Part shown: positions 43,638-54,395 of the stretch, piece after piece
Layout: each line of letters starts with the position of its first letter
How positions within the stretch are numbered: the stretch's first letter is position 1
NCBI RefSeq assembly: GCF_036330325.1
Contig: NZ_JAZDRO010000001.1
Span: forward strand, 62,001 to 126,000
Reading direction: 5' to 3'
Source of the DNA: Hyphobacterium marinum
GTDB taxonomy: Bacteria > Pseudomonadota > Alphaproteobacteria > Caulobacterales > Maricaulaceae
Length of the DNA: 64,000 nt
The notes under the pieces: generated by a model
The model's database searches: none
What the model was told of the DNA's origin: nothing
What the model saw: the letters and a program-made list of their open reading frames with translations, nothing else
Program-made: the position numbers and the translations under genes

Positions 43638-44294
43638 ATGGCGTGGTTCGACAAAGCATGGAAAACCAATCCCGTCCCTGCCGGTGATGCGCTACCGGGC
43701 CGCGACACGCCCATTCTCGACCCGCAGCCGCATTTCGTCAGCGGAGCCTCGCTGACCGAAATCCCGGCCGGGCACGAGGTGCTGGACCTGGGCATGGGCT
43801 GTTTCTGGGGGGCCGAGCGCCTGTTCTGGGAAATACCGGGCGTGACATCGACCTCGGTGGGCTATGGCGGCGGCTACACGAAGAACCCGACCTATTCCGA
43901 AGTCTGCACCGGCGCGACCGGGCATGCCGAACTGGTCCGGGTGATTTTCGATCCGGCGAAAGTCCCGCTCGAAGAGCTTCTGAAGGCGTTCTGGGAAAAC
44001 CATGACCCGACCCAGGGCATGCGCCAGGGCAATGATGTCGGCACGCAATACCGCTCGGCGCTCTACTGGCGCGATGAGGACCAGAAACGCCGGATCGAGG
44101 CGTCGCGCGACGCCTACCAGAAAGCGCTGGATGCTGCCGGGCGCGGGGCGATCACGACCGAGATGGCCGAAGCCGGGCCGTACTACCTGGCCGAGGACGA
44201 CCACCAGCAATACCTCGCCAAGAATCCGGGCGGATATTGCGGGCTCGACGGGACGGGCGTGAGCTGTCCCATTGGCCGCGGCGTCCCGGCCTGA
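43638..44294 (+). CDS. msrA: Peptide-methionine (S)-S-oxide reductase MsrA
   Basis: A 218-residue enzyme that repairs methionine-S-sulfoxide. The catalytic cysteine is in LGMGCFWGAERLFW (about residue 55). VGYGGGYTKNPTYSEVCTGATGHAE and the C-terminal resolving region NPGGYCGLDGTG are intact. ATG 43638 follows AAGGAG at the right distance; the in-frame GTG/ATG codons upstream lack one. It is followed eight bases later by a phosphatase gene. Confidence 0.95.
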   Translation: MAWFDKAWKTNPVPAGDALPGRDTPILDPQPHFVSGASLTEIPAGHEVLDLGMGCFWGAERLFWEIPGVTSTSVGYGGGYTKNPTYSEVCTGATGHAELVRVIFDPAKVPLEELLKAFWENHDPTQGMRQGNDVGTQYRSALYWRDEDQKRRIEASRDAYQKALDAAGRGAITTEMAEAGPYYLAEDDHQQYLAKNPGGYCGLDGTGVSCPIGRGVPA

Positions 44295-44301
44295 CCGGAT
44301 T

Positions 44302-44955
44302 TTGACCCGTCTTGTCGCCTTCGATGTGGACTCGACGCTGCTGGCGGTCGAGAGCCTCGATTTCGCCATCGAGATGACGCGGGGCAGCGACGGGGCCGAG
44401 AAGGTCCGCGCGATCACGGATGCGGGTATGAGTGGCGCGATGGGCTTGCGTGCCTCGATTGCGGCACGGCTCGACATTGCCCGGTTTGAACGCGGCAGTG
44501 TCGCGCGGGCGGCGGTGGCCCTGAAAGCCTATGCGACACCGGGCATGGCAGAACTGCTGGCCGCGCTGCGCGCCCAGGGCGATCGTGTCATCGCGGTCTC
44601 TGGCGGGTTTGGCGATCTGGTCCGGCTGGCGCTGCGCGATCTGGGGTTTGCCGACAGCGCGATCTTCGCCAACCGATTCCTTTGGGATGGCGGGCGGATC
44701 AGCGGCTTCGACACGGCCAACCCGCTCTCTGACAATGGCGGCAAGGCGGAAGTCCTGAGCCAGCTGAGGAACGCATTCAAACCGGACAGCGTCGTCATGG
44801 TCGGGGACGGGATTACGGATCTTGAAGCGGTCGAGAGCGGTGCGGCGGACCGCTTTGTCGGATTTGGCGGCGTGGCACGGCGGACGGCGGTCGAGGATCG
44901 GGCCCGGGAGTATGCCGCCTCGATCAACGAATTGAGCCGCCTTCTCCTCGCCTAG
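44302..44955 (+). CDS. serB: Phosphoserine phosphatase-like HAD hydrolase
   Basis: A 217-residue HAD-IB phosphatase, the last step of serine synthesis. The nucleophile motif is AFDVDSTLLAVESLDF (D8, D10), motif II is AVSGGFGDLV, and the metal-binding motif is MVGDGITDLEAVE. The start is TTG 44302, just after msrA; the ACT-like N-terminus of some SerB proteins is absent. It converges on serA and overlaps its stop by four bases, pairing two serine-pathway genes. Confidence 0.88.
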   Translation: MTRLVAFDVDSTLLAVESLDFAIEMTRGSDGAEKVRAITDAGMSGAMGLRASIAARLDIARFERGSVARAAVALKAYATPGMAELLAALRAQGDRVIAVSGGFGDLVRLALRDLGFADSAIFANRFLWDGGRISGFDTANPLSDNGGKAEVLSQLRNAFKPDSVVMVGDGITDLEAVESGAADRFVGFGGVARRTAVEDRAREYAASINELSRLLLA

Positions 44956-46157
44956 ATCGTCAGCAGGCGCGCCCGGATCGTGCCCCCCAGCGCGGCGACT
45001 TTTTCGGAAAAGCCTGCGGGGATATTTCCTTCGAGGTCGGCACTGGCATAGCCATACGAGCCCGACGTGTTGAGATATTGCGCGGCGATGTTGAGCCCCG
45101 CCCCTCCAACCAACTCGTTGAGACGGGAAAGATAGCCCGGCGCATTGGTGTGCAGGCTGGTCAGACGTGTCCGGCCCGAAACCAGGGCACCCGGCTCCAG
45201 TTCGGGCAGATTGACCGCCTTGGCCGTCGCACCTTCAAAGGCATAGCGCGAGAGCTTGAGGCCCGCATCCTCGCCAATGGCGGCCTGGGCCTCCTCGGTC
45301 GATCCGCCGATATGCGGGGTCAGGAGGGCATTATCGAGGCCACGCAACGGGCTGAGGAATTCTTCCGATTTCGAGGCCGGCTCCTTTGGAAACACGTCCA
45401 CCGCCGCGCCGGCGAGATGGCCGGATTTCAGCGCGGCCGCGAGGGCATCGACATCAACGAGATCGCCCCGCGCCTGGTTGATCAGGATCGCGCCGGGCTT
45501 CATTCGCGCGATCTCGGCCGAGCCGATCAGGCCGCGCGTCTGGTCCGTGGAGGGCACGTGCAGCGTCACCGCATCGCAGATCTCGAGCAGGTCGCCGAGC
45601 GAGGCCATGGCCCGCGCATTGCCGTGGGCAAGCTTCGGCTCGATGTCGAAATAATGGACGTGCATCCCCAGACCCGAGGCGAGGACCGAGAGTTGGGAGC
45701 CAATATTGCCGTAGCCGACAATGCCGAGCTTCTTGCCACGGACCTCGTGGGCCCCGGCCGCGCTCTTGTGCCATTCGCCGCGATGGGCGGCGGCGGTCTT
45801 GGCCGGGATGCCGCGCATCAGCATGATGACCGAGGCGAGCGTCAGTTCCGCGACCGAGCGCGTATTGGCAAAGGGCGCGTTGAAGACATAGACGCCCGCC
45901 TTGGCGGCGGCCTCGAGGTCGACCTGGTTGGTGCCGATACAGAAACACCCCGCCGCGATCAGATCCGGCGCGGACGCGAAGACGTCCGCAGTCAGCCGGG
46001 TGCGCGAGCGGATCCCCAGCAGATTGACGCCCTTCAGGCGCTCGATCAGCTCGCCGGGCTCGACGGCCCGGTCCAGCCGTTCCACCTCGACCGCGCCATA
46101 GCGCGAGAGGGCGGCCTCGGCATCGGGATGGATATTCTCGACCAGCAGCGCTTTCAT
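44952..46157 (-). CDS. serA: D-3-phosphoglycerate dehydrogenase SerA
   Basis: A 401-residue NAD-dependent dehydrogenase that opens the serine pathway. The NAD fold shows GIVGYGNIGSQLSVLA near 149-164. Catalytic residues lie in INQARGDLVD (R), DVFPKEPASKSEE (E) and LLTPHIGGSTEEAQ (H). The C-terminal ~75 residues form an ACT-type regulatory domain ending NIPAGFSEKV. The length equals the E. coli type. The 280-base upstream region holds a strong hairpin. Confidence 0.93.
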   Translation of the reverse strand: MKALLVENIHPDAEAALSRYGAVEVERLDRAVEPGELIERLKGVNLLGIRSRTRLTADVFASAPDLIAAGCFCIGTNQVDLEAAAKAGVYVFNAPFANTRSVAELTLASVIMLMRGIPAKTAAAHRGEWHKSAAGAHEVRGKKLGIVGYGNIGSQLSVLASGLGMHVHYFDIEPKLAHGNARAMASLGDLLEICDAVTLHVPSTDQTRGLIGSAEIARMKPGAILINQARGDLVDVDALAAALKSGHLAGAAVDVFPKEPASKSEEFLSPLRGLDNALLTPHIGGSTEEAQAAIGEDAGLKLSRYAFEGATAKAVNLPELEPGALVSGRTRLTSLHTNAPGYLSRLNELVGGAGLNIAAQYLNTSGSYGYASADLEGNIPAGFSEKVAALGGTIRARLLTI

Positions 46158-46298
46158 GAGAGCCTCGCCCCGTCCGTAATCCCCGTTATAGAGGCGCGAT
46201 TCCCCGCTCCCGTGCAGCCCCGCACCTGCTTTTCTTCCTGTAGTTCGGGAAGGGCGCAGGTTTTCCGGGGTTTCGGGACTCCTTCCACGACGACGGCC

Positions 46299-46336
46299 CT
46301 GCCCGTTCCGGACTTCGCGCGAGGCCGGAGCGGCAG
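46299..46336. other. Strong hairpin in the serA upstream region
   Basis: CTGCCCGTTCCGG (46299-46311) pairs with CCGGAGCGGCAG (46325-46336) with one bulge and one mismatch. It lies 142-179 bases before serA in a 281-base gene-free stretch shared with the divergent TonB-domain gene. No T-run follows, so it may be an RNA leader structure or a dispersed palindrome; no riboswitch family was recognised. Confidence 0.4.
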
Positions 46337-46438
46337 GTTAGGCCGTGAGGTAGTGGTTGGGGATGGACACCGGACGATTGAAACTTGACCGCGTTGGTGT
46401 GGGCGTTGCTACTGCTTGCGTACCCGGGGAGAATTTCG

Positions 46439-47557
46439 ATGTTGAAAGTGTTCGCTGCGGCTCTGGCCTGCGTCATGGCGATGACCGGTCAGGCTGCGGC
46501 AAGACAGGACGGCACTCTGCCGGCCGAAGTCCTCGACGCCTACTCAGCTTATGAAGCCGCCGTCGCGGCGTCGGACTGGGAGCAAGCCGTCAGGGCAGCG
46601 CGCACGGCGGCAGAAGCCGGCGACCGGCACGGCACCGATGCCGCCACGCGCGCGGTGCTCTGGGAGAATCTCGGGATTGCCTATTTGCGCTATGGAATCC
46701 GGCCGGAAACGGAAGGGTTGGCGGACCGGGCGTTTGAACAGGCCCTGACTCAAGCGCAAGCGATTGGCGATGAGCCGGGCACGCTCCGCCTTCGCTTCCG
46801 TCTCATAGAAGCCGCGCTGAGCGCGCAGGAGGGCATGCTGGCGCTCGACCGGATGGGTGAATTCGAACGGGCTCTGGCGCGATCGAGCACCCACGCCCCT
46901 GACCTTGAACGGCAATATCTCGCGATGCGCCTTCATGGAATGCGCCCGCCCAGTTTCTTCTATGCGCCCCCTCTTTCCGACGATGACCGTGCCCGTGTCG
47001 CACGGCTGCTCGAGTTGGCCGAGAGCGGAAGCCGCGAATATCTGATCGCACAATACCGGCTGGTGGTGGACGCCTATGCCCGGCAGGACTGGCCAACCGC
47101 CGAAGCGCTTGTCTTCGCGACCGCCGCCGAGACAGGCCGCCGGAACGAAACTATTCCCGATACGCTGGCCAATATATTGTCGATTTATCATGAAGTTCTA
47201 GCCCGTGGCTTTGACGATACCGAATCCAGTGGGGCGGCGAGATGGCCGGATGAAAGCCTGGAAATCTGGTGTGCCTATCTGGTCGGTCGTGCCCTTCCTA
47301 TTCGAACCCCTCCGCAATATCCGGCACGCGCGGCTGAGTTTGGCTGGACCGGTTCCGTGACCATGACTTTTTGGGTCGATGAGTTCGGGCATCTGGTCGA
47401 GATCATCAGCGCGGAACCGGTTGGCCGGACCAATCGAGCCTTCATTCCCAATTCGGAACGTGCCCTGAGACGTTGGCAATGGCGCCCACAATGCCGGCCC
47501 AGAGAGGGCGTCACCATGACGGACAGCACGGTCTTGAGCTATGAAATGAGAGAATAG
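46439..47557 (+). CDS. Secreted protein with C-terminal TonB-like domain
   Basis: A 372-residue protein with a signal peptide (cleavage near AAA-RQD, about residue 22). An alpha-helical TPR-like middle (ALSAQEGMLALDRMGEFERAL and similar) is followed by a TonB C-terminal-type domain starting TPPQYPARAAEFGWTG and ending ALRRWQWRPQC. The TonB domain occurs here without the N-terminal membrane anchor and proline spacer of true TonB, so a stand-alone envelope role is likely. GGGGAG precedes ATG 46439. Two cysteines (in WCAY and QCRP) could form a disulfide. Confidence 0.75.
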   Translation: MLKVFAAALACVMAMTGQAAARQDGTLPAEVLDAYSAYEAAVAASDWEQAVRAARTAAEAGDRHGTDAATRAVLWENLGIAYLRYGIRPETEGLADRAFEQALTQAQAIGDEPGTLRLRFRLIEAALSAQEGMLALDRMGEFERALARSSTHAPDLERQYLAMRLHGMRPPSFFYAPPLSDDDRARVARLLELAESGSREYLIAQYRLVVDAYARQDWPTAEALVFATAAETGRRNETIPDTLANILSIYHEVLARGFDDTESSGAARWPDESLEIWCAYLVGRALPIRTPPQYPARAAEFGWTGSVTMTFWVDEFGHLVEIISAEPVGRTNRAFIPNSERALRRWQWRPQCRPREGVTMTDSTVLSYEMRE

Positions 47558-47697
47558 GCCAACTAAGGGTTTAAACGGCGTGCTCACCCGGACAGACCAG
47601 CGGTCAGTCGTCTTAATGGGTCAAAGACCTCACCCCTAAAATCCCGCTTGCGGGCGCGCGGCATTGGCCTTAAAGCGCGCGGCCCGTTTCTCCCCGG

Positions 47698-48459
47698 ATG
47701 TCCGGGAGCGGGGTTTTGGGTCTTGTCATGCTGGATGCGCCACCCTTAGCCGAGCCCATCACACCGCAACCGGTGACGCCGGGCGTGCTGGCCGCGCTTG
47801 ACGCGCCCCGCCCCTTCTTCGGCGAGAACCGCACCGCCGCGCTGATAGACGATCTGGCCCGGCAGGGCTGGGCCCATGCCGCCGATGCCCTGCCTGCCGA
47901 ACTGACCGCCGCCCTGCTGACCCGGGCACGGGTCTTGAGCGAGATCGATGCGCTGGCCGCCGGGAAGATCGGACGGGGCGATGGGGAAATGCGGGCGCTT
48001 TCCATCCGCCGGGCCCGCATCGCCTGGATGGACGGGACGCACCCCAACGAGGCGGCCTTCCTGGAAGGGGCCGAGGCGTTGCGCCGGGCGATCAATGAAG
48101 CCCTGTTTGCAGGGCTCTTTGAATTCGAGGCGCATTTCGCCGTCTATCCGTCCGGCGGACATTATGCGCGCCATCTCGACGCCTTTGCCGGAGCGCGGCG
48201 TTCGCGCGTGGTCTCGCTGGTTGCCTGGCTCAATCCGGACTGGCGGGACGGGGATGGGGGCGAGCTGGAGCTCTGGGGGTCGGATACCGAGACGGGTGGA
48301 CCGGCCCGGACGTTCGCGCCGCGCGGCGGGGACCTCCTCCTGATGATGTCGGAAACCATCCCCCACGCCGTGCGGGAAACGGCGAAGCCGCGCTATGGCA
48401 TTGCCGGCTGGTTCCGGGTCAATCCCGGTGTCGGCGGCGTGCTCGACCCGGCGGCCTAG
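47698..48459 (+). CDS. 2OG-Fe(II) oxygenase family protein
   Basis: A 253-residue dioxygenase with the double-stranded beta-helix iron site: H-X-D in GGHYARHLDAFAGARR (about residues 158-160), distal histidine in MMSETIPHAVRET, and the 2OG-binding arginine nearby. It resembles the SM-20/PHD-like bacterial hydroxylases; the substrate is unknown. ATG 47728 (MLDAPPLAE) is an equally possible start. The end overlaps the AraC-family gene on the other strand by four bases. Confidence 0.83.
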   Translation: MSGSGVLGLVMLDAPPLAEPITPQPVTPGVLAALDAPRPFFGENRTAALIDDLARQGWAHAADALPAELTAALLTRARVLSEIDALAAGKIGRGDGEMRALSIRRARIAWMDGTHPNEAAFLEGAEALRRAINEALFAGLFEFEAHFAVYPSGGHYARHLDAFAGARRSRVVSLVAWLNPDWRDGDGGELELWGSDTETGGPARTFAPRGGDLLLMMSETIPHAVRETAKPRYGIAGWFRVNPGVGGVLDPAA

Positions 48460-49133
48460 ACCATCGCCTTGCGCCATGCGCCCGGCGTATGGCCTGTCAC
48501 CTCCCGCACCGCGCGGCTCATATGCGGCTGGTCAGCAAATCCGGTATCCAGTGCAATTGCCGACAACGGATCGCGCGTCGAGACGATGGCCCGCCAGGCC
48601 GCCTTGGCGCGCCGTTCCAGGCGCAGCCGCGCGGGTGTGATGCCATAAACAGATGCAAAGCCGCGCGAGACGGTTTCGGGCCGCAGGCCGGTGGCTTCAG
48701 CCCAGCGGTCGAAGCGCAAATCGGGTTCGGCGTCCATCGCGGCGAGGAGCAGGTCGGGCCAGTCTTCCCGGTCTCTGGCACGGGGTAGGGCATGACGGGC
48801 GAGCCAGCCGGTCGCGGCGCTCGGGCCTTCGTGCGCGATGCGAATGAAATCGTCGGGATCTGCGGCGCGAAACACGCCGGCGGCCTGCGAGCCAGCCAGC
48901 GGCAGATTGCAGGTGCGCGCGCCGGTCTTGCCCACGCGGTCGGCATGGGCGTCGAACACGCCATGGACAATGATGTCGCCGGCCGCCGCGCGTATGCGCC
49001 CGCCATCTCCGGTCTCGGTATAGCCGCCCTCCAGGACGACCGCCGCGTAGGCGCGCACATGGCGATGACGGGTCAGGCTGGCGCGTGGCGCAAGCCGGTC
49101 ATGGCCGGGAACGATGTCGTGCAGACGGGTCAT
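48456..49133 (-). CDS. AraC-family transcriptional regulator
   Basis: A 225-residue regulator with an N-terminal cupin-type sensor (SLTRHRHVRAYAAVVLEG near 19-36) and a C-terminal double helix-turn-helix. FDRWAEATGLRPETVSRGFASVYGITPARL and IALDTGFADQPHMSRAVREVTG give the two recognition helices. The ligand is unknown. It converges on the oxygenase gene, and the exported peroxiredoxin gene lies upstream on the same strand. Confidence 0.85.
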   Translation of the reverse strand: MTRLHDIVPGHDRLAPRASLTRHRHVRAYAAVVLEGGYTETGDGGRIRAAAGDIIVHGVFDAHADRVGKTGARTCNLPLAGSQAAGVFRAADPDDFIRIAHEGPSAATGWLARHALPRARDREDWPDLLLAAMDAEPDLRFDRWAEATGLRPETVSRGFASVYGITPARLRLERRAKAAWRAIVSTRDPLSAIALDTGFADQPHMSRAVREVTGHTPGAWRKAMV

Positions 49134-49202
49134 CGGCCCAAGCCTAGCCGAGCGCCGGGCACGCGCAACGGGATTCCCCGCCCCGCCTGTCCCGGTCGTC
49201 GA

Positions 49203-49751
49203 CTAGTCCTGCGGAGCCATTTCGCGCAGCGCCGCCAGCGAGCGGTCGACATGCTCGTACGGGTTCAGCTCGTTGTGGGTCATGGTGATGACACCGTCGG
49301 CATTGATCACATGCGTCGTGCGGCTCGTCCGGCCCGGCATGATCGCCAGGCGCACGTCGTAATCGGCCATCATCCCTTCCCCCAGCGCAAAGACCGGGAA
49401 GGCCGAGGCGCAGTGCTGGGTCGAGAACTCGGCGAGGCGATCGGTATTGCCCGCCGTGATACCGATGACCTGCGCCCCCAGCGCCTCGAACTCGGCAATG
49501 CTCTCGGCAAAGCTCGCGGCCTGCGCCTCGCAGCCCGAGGTGAAAGCCGCCGGGAAGAAGAAGAGCACGACCGGACCGGTTTCCAGCGCCTCGGCGAGGT
49601 GGAAGCTGACCGGTGCTCCGGCCTGGAACCCATCCACCGTAAAGTCGGGGGCAGTCTCGCCCGGCTCCAGTTCGGCCAGTGCCGGAGCTGCGAAAGCAGC
49701 GGCAAGGGCGGCGGCAAGTGCGAAGGCGGCAGTCAGGGTCTGGCGGATCAT
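49203..49751 (-). CDS. Exported peroxiredoxin (AhpC/TSA, Bcp-like)
   Basis: A 182-residue thiol peroxidase with a signal peptide (Ala-rich, cleavage near ALA-ELE). The peroxidatic cysteine is C74 in FPAAFTSGCEAQ, where the usual Thr-Pro-x-Cys is altered to Thr-Ser-Gly-Cys. C114 (STQHCASAF) may resolve it. RTTHVINADG matches the family's substrate-side arginine region. A periplasmic location is unusual for Bcp-like enzymes and points to defence against external peroxides. Confidence 0.85.
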   Translation of the reverse strand: MIRQTLTAAFALAAALAAAFAAPALAELEPGETAPDFTVDGFQAGAPVSFHLAEALETGPVVLFFFPAAFTSGCEAQAASFAESIAEFEALGAQVIGITAGNTDRLAEFSTQHCASAFPVFALGEGMMADYDVRLAIMPGRTSRTTHVINADGVITMTHNELNPYEHVDRSLAALREMAPQD

Positions 49752-49821
49752 GGTGGTCTCTCCGGCTTAAGGTCGCCGGGAAGATATAGGCCGGTCAGCC
49801 GGAAAGGCGAAGGGGGCGGGG

Positions 49822-51048
49822 CTAATTCGTTCGCCGGTCCGGGCCCCACGCATTGACAGCGTCTTCCCCCACGATCAGCGCGGCACGGCGGCGCACTTCG
49901 TCCGGCGTCATCAGGCCGCGTTGCAGCGCCGATTTCAGCCAGTCCGAATAGGATCCCCCGGTCTCGGCAAACCCGTCCTCGGTCATCGCCTGATAGAGCG
50001 CGGCAGCGATCATGTGCATGCCGCCATCGGCGTGCTGCCAGCGCGCGGCCGGGTCGCGCGCAAAGCCAAGGCGTTCGGACACGATCTGGTCGAGGGCCTG
50101 GGTGGAATCCTCGTTGATGACGCCGTTGAAGGAGTTGTACCCGAACTGCGGATCATGGTCCTCGACGATGGAGATCACCCACGGATCGGCGCGCAGATCG
50201 GCCAGCAGCGCGGCGAGCTCGGCGTCATCGCGGGCAAAGGGCGGGTGGAAAATCTCGTGCGCGGCAATGCGCAGCTGGGTTTGCGCGTCATAGCTGTGAT
50301 GGGCGAGAAAACGCTGTCCCTGCACGCGTATGCCATAGGGCTGGGAGTAGTGAACGACGACAAGATCGATGCGCGGGTCGAGCGTGCGGCCCAGAAGGCG
50401 CGACTGTTCGGGTATGATGTCATAGGGCGAGACCGCCGCGTCGATCCGGGCGATGGACGCGTCGATATCGTCACCAAAGCGCGCGGCCCAGTCCGCTTCA
50501 AACCCGTTGGCCTGCATCTCCTCGAGCACGAGGACAAGTCCGGGCATGGCCGCGAGAATGTTCGGCCAGGCCTCATCGTCCCAGTAGGCGCTCGCTTCAT
50601 AGGGCGGGCGCAGAATGCCTTCCGGGTCGCGCGCCGCGGTCAGGACGGCGTCGAGCGAGGAAAAATCGGCTCCGGAAAACAACAGGACCAGATTCGGACC
50701 GAGCAGGCGGCCATCGGCCCGCGCGTGCTGTCCCATCCGGTCGAGAATGGCGTTGCCCCGCTCCGACAGGCCCGAACGCAGGCGCGTGATGTCGTCACCA
50801 TAGATACCGGCCTGCATTTCATCGCCCGCCGCAGCGCCGATCAGGAGAAGCGCATCAAGCCCGACCGCCCAGCTGATCACCCAGTCGGTCGAAGCCGCCT
50901 GCTGCGTCCCGGACTCGTCAGAATTGCTGGCCTGATTACTGGTATGAGAGACCAGCTCGACCCGGCCGGCCGTTCCCGTCTCGCCGCCGCAGGCCGCCAG
51001 TGTCATGGCGAGCAGGCTCGCGCCTGCCAGTTTGCTCAATCTCGTCAC
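49822..51048 (-). CDS. Lipoprotein with HEXXH metalloprotease-like motif
   Basis: A 408-residue protein of unknown family. GTG 51048 has GGAG nine bases upstream and gives a lipoprotein signal, LAMTLAACGGETG, with lipobox cysteine C20. The middle contains AAHEIFHPPF, an exact HEXXH zinc-hydrolase motif, followed by acidic helices. Longer in-frame readings upstream translate noncoding repeats and are rejected. It stands alone, with intergenic gaps of 70 and 212 bases. Confidence 0.78.
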   Translation of the reverse strand: MTRLSKLAGASLLAMTLAACGGETGTAGRVELVSHTSNQASNSDESGTQQAASTDWVISWAVGLDALLLIGAAAGDEMQAGIYGDDITRLRSGLSERGNAILDRMGQHARADGRLLGPNLVLLFSGADFSSLDAVLTAARDPEGILRPPYEASAYWDDEAWPNILAAMPGLVLVLEEMQANGFEADWAARFGDDIDASIARIDAAVSPYDIIPEQSRLLGRTLDPRIDLVVVHYSQPYGIRVQGQRFLAHHSYDAQTQLRIAAHEIFHPPFARDDAELAALLADLRADPWVISIVEDHDPQFGYNSFNGVINEDSTQALDQIVSERLGFARDPAARWQHADGGMHMIAAALYQAMTEDGFAETGGSYSDWLKSALQRGLMTPDEVRRRAALIVGEDAVNAWGPDRRTN

Positions 51049-51260
51049 GTCCGGCTCCTCACTGCCGCACCCCCCAGCGCGATGACGCCAAGGAAAGCAA
51101 ACCGAGGCCGTGCCCGTCTTGAACGGGATTGAGGGGCGGGGGCCAAAATGTGACGCGTCCCGGAATCGGCGGAGCCGCTGTCCGGGACCCAGGGAAGGGG
51201 ATTGCTGCTGGACCCCGGTCCTTGCTGGCGCAAGGCCGGGGAACGTCGACAGTGAGGACC

Positions 51261-53069
<1,809 letters not shown>

Positions 53070-53262
53070 GGGCGCGGGAGGTATCACCGCCACGCCCTTT
53101 CGCCAAGCCGGTTCGGCGGTGATGGCCAGCCAGCAAATTTGCACGCCTGCACGTTGCGCGTGTAAAATTTCACCCAATGCTTGCACTGTGCTGCGGAATA
53201 CCGCCTAACTCGACCGGAAGCGCAGCCCGTCCGGACGGTCGGGAACGAGAAGGAGATGACCC

Positions 53263-53703
53263 GTGAGCCTCGTTGCCCGACTGGTCTATGTGTCGACAGC
53301 CCGGCCCGATCTGACGAAGAAGGATATCGAGAGCATTCTCGATACGGCGCGCGAGCGGAATGGGCGTGACAATGTCACTGGCCTGCTCGTGTTCGACGGG
53401 ATCAGCTTCATGCAGTTGCTGGAAGGCGAAGCCGAGGTCATCGACGCGGTTTTTCGCGACATCGCCAATGACAATCGCCACTCCAATGTCGTGCGTATCC
53501 TTCAGGACGAGAATGTCCCCCGGCAGTTCAAGGAGTGGTCGATGGGATATTCGATGACGCACGACCCGCGCATGCTGAAAGGCGACAGCTGGTTCCCGCT
53601 GACCAGCAAGCTGCTGGACAAGGCCCTGCCGGCGAATGCCGACAGCACGGTGCGCAGCCTGTTTACCAGCTTCCTGAGCGTCGACGAGCTGACGCGGGCT
53701 TAA
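53263..53703 (+). CDS. BLUF-domain blue-light photoreceptor, stand-alone
   Basis: A 146-residue protein made almost entirely of one BLUF domain, which binds FAD and senses blue light. The photoactive residues Y9 (LVYVSTA), N33 (ARERNGRDN) and Q51 (GISFMQLLEGE) are at the expected spacing, with W in KEWSMGY as the semi-conserved C-terminal tryptophan. GTG 53263 follows AAGGAGATGACCC. No output domain is fused; a partner protein is likely. It is unrelated to its neighbours lepA and eipA. Confidence 0.9.
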   Translation: MSLVARLVYVSTARPDLTKKDIESILDTARERNGRDNVTGLLVFDGISFMQLLEGEAEVIDAVFRDIANDNRHSNVVRILQDENVPRQFKEWSMGYSMTHDPRMLKGDSWFPLTSKLLDKALPANADSTVRSLFTSFLSVDELTRA

Positions 53704-53791
53704 CCAAGCGCTAACCGTTTCGCCGCGGTGTGGTCAAAATCGTGCGCGATTATCGCGTTCAGACCTGACCTGACAGCCGGAGTGCCGTCCC

Positions 53792-54382
53792 ATGCGCCTC
53801 TTTCTCACCCTGATCGCCGCCCTCCTCCTGGCCGCGCCCGCCGCCCGCGCGCAGGACGATCCCGATTACGGCCAGCCGAGCCAGTATTCCGAACCGGTCG
53901 AGACCTACTCGCGTGACGAGATGGTCGAGGCGGTGTCCGATTTCTTTGGCGTGACGGCGGAAGCTGCGGCGGCGGTTCTGGAACGGGTCTTTTCCGATCT
54001 GGGACGCCCGGTCGGCTATATCGCGGGCGAGGAAATCGCCGGCGCGGTCGGTGTGGGCCTGCGCTATGGTGAAGGCTATCTGACCATGAAAACCGGCGGC
54101 CAGCACAAGGTGTACTGGCAAGGCCCGTCCATCGGTTTTGACACGGGCGGCAATGCCAGCCGCGTCTTCGTTCTCGTCTATAATCTTCACGACGCCGAAC
54201 GCATCTACCAGCGCTTTCCGGGCGTGGAGGGCACCGCCTATCTGGTCGCGGGCATGGGCGTGAACTATCAGCGCGCCGACGGGATCACACTGGCACCGAT
54301 CCGCTCAGGCGTCGGCCTGCGGGCCGGGGCGAATGTCGGCTATCTCGCCTATTCCCGCCAACGCAACTGGTTGCCCTTCTAA
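53792..54382 (+). CDS. eipA: EipA/DUF1134 periplasmic envelope-integrity protein
   Basis: A 196-residue secreted protein with signal peptide (cleavage near ARA-QDD) and a single DUF1134 domain. Landmarks are EEIAGAVGVGLRYGEG, the GPSIGFDTGGNASRVF segment and the final LRAGANVGYLAYSRQRNW strand. EipA folds as a small beta-barrel and supports envelope integrity in Brucella. The family is restricted to alphaproteobacteria, which supports the class assignment. Confidence 0.9.
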   Translation: MRLFLTLIAALLLAAPAARAQDDPDYGQPSQYSEPVETYSRDEMVEAVSDFFGVTAEAAAAVLERVFSDLGRPVGYIAGEEIAGAVGVGLRYGEGYLTMKTGGQHKVYWQGPSIGFDTGGNASRVFVLVYNLHDAERIYQRFPGVEGTAYLVAGMGVNYQRADGITLAPIRSGVGLRAGANVGYLAYSRQRNWLPF

Positions 54383-54395
54383 GGGAGCCTCCCGG

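Noticed and set aside
45078..46388. 436-codon plus-strand open frame
   Set aside because: Antisense to serA; composition is low-complexity Arg/Gly and no motif is seen.
49921..51132. 403-codon plus-strand open frame
   Set aside because: Antisense to the HEXXH lipoprotein gene, which has a lipobox and ribosome site.
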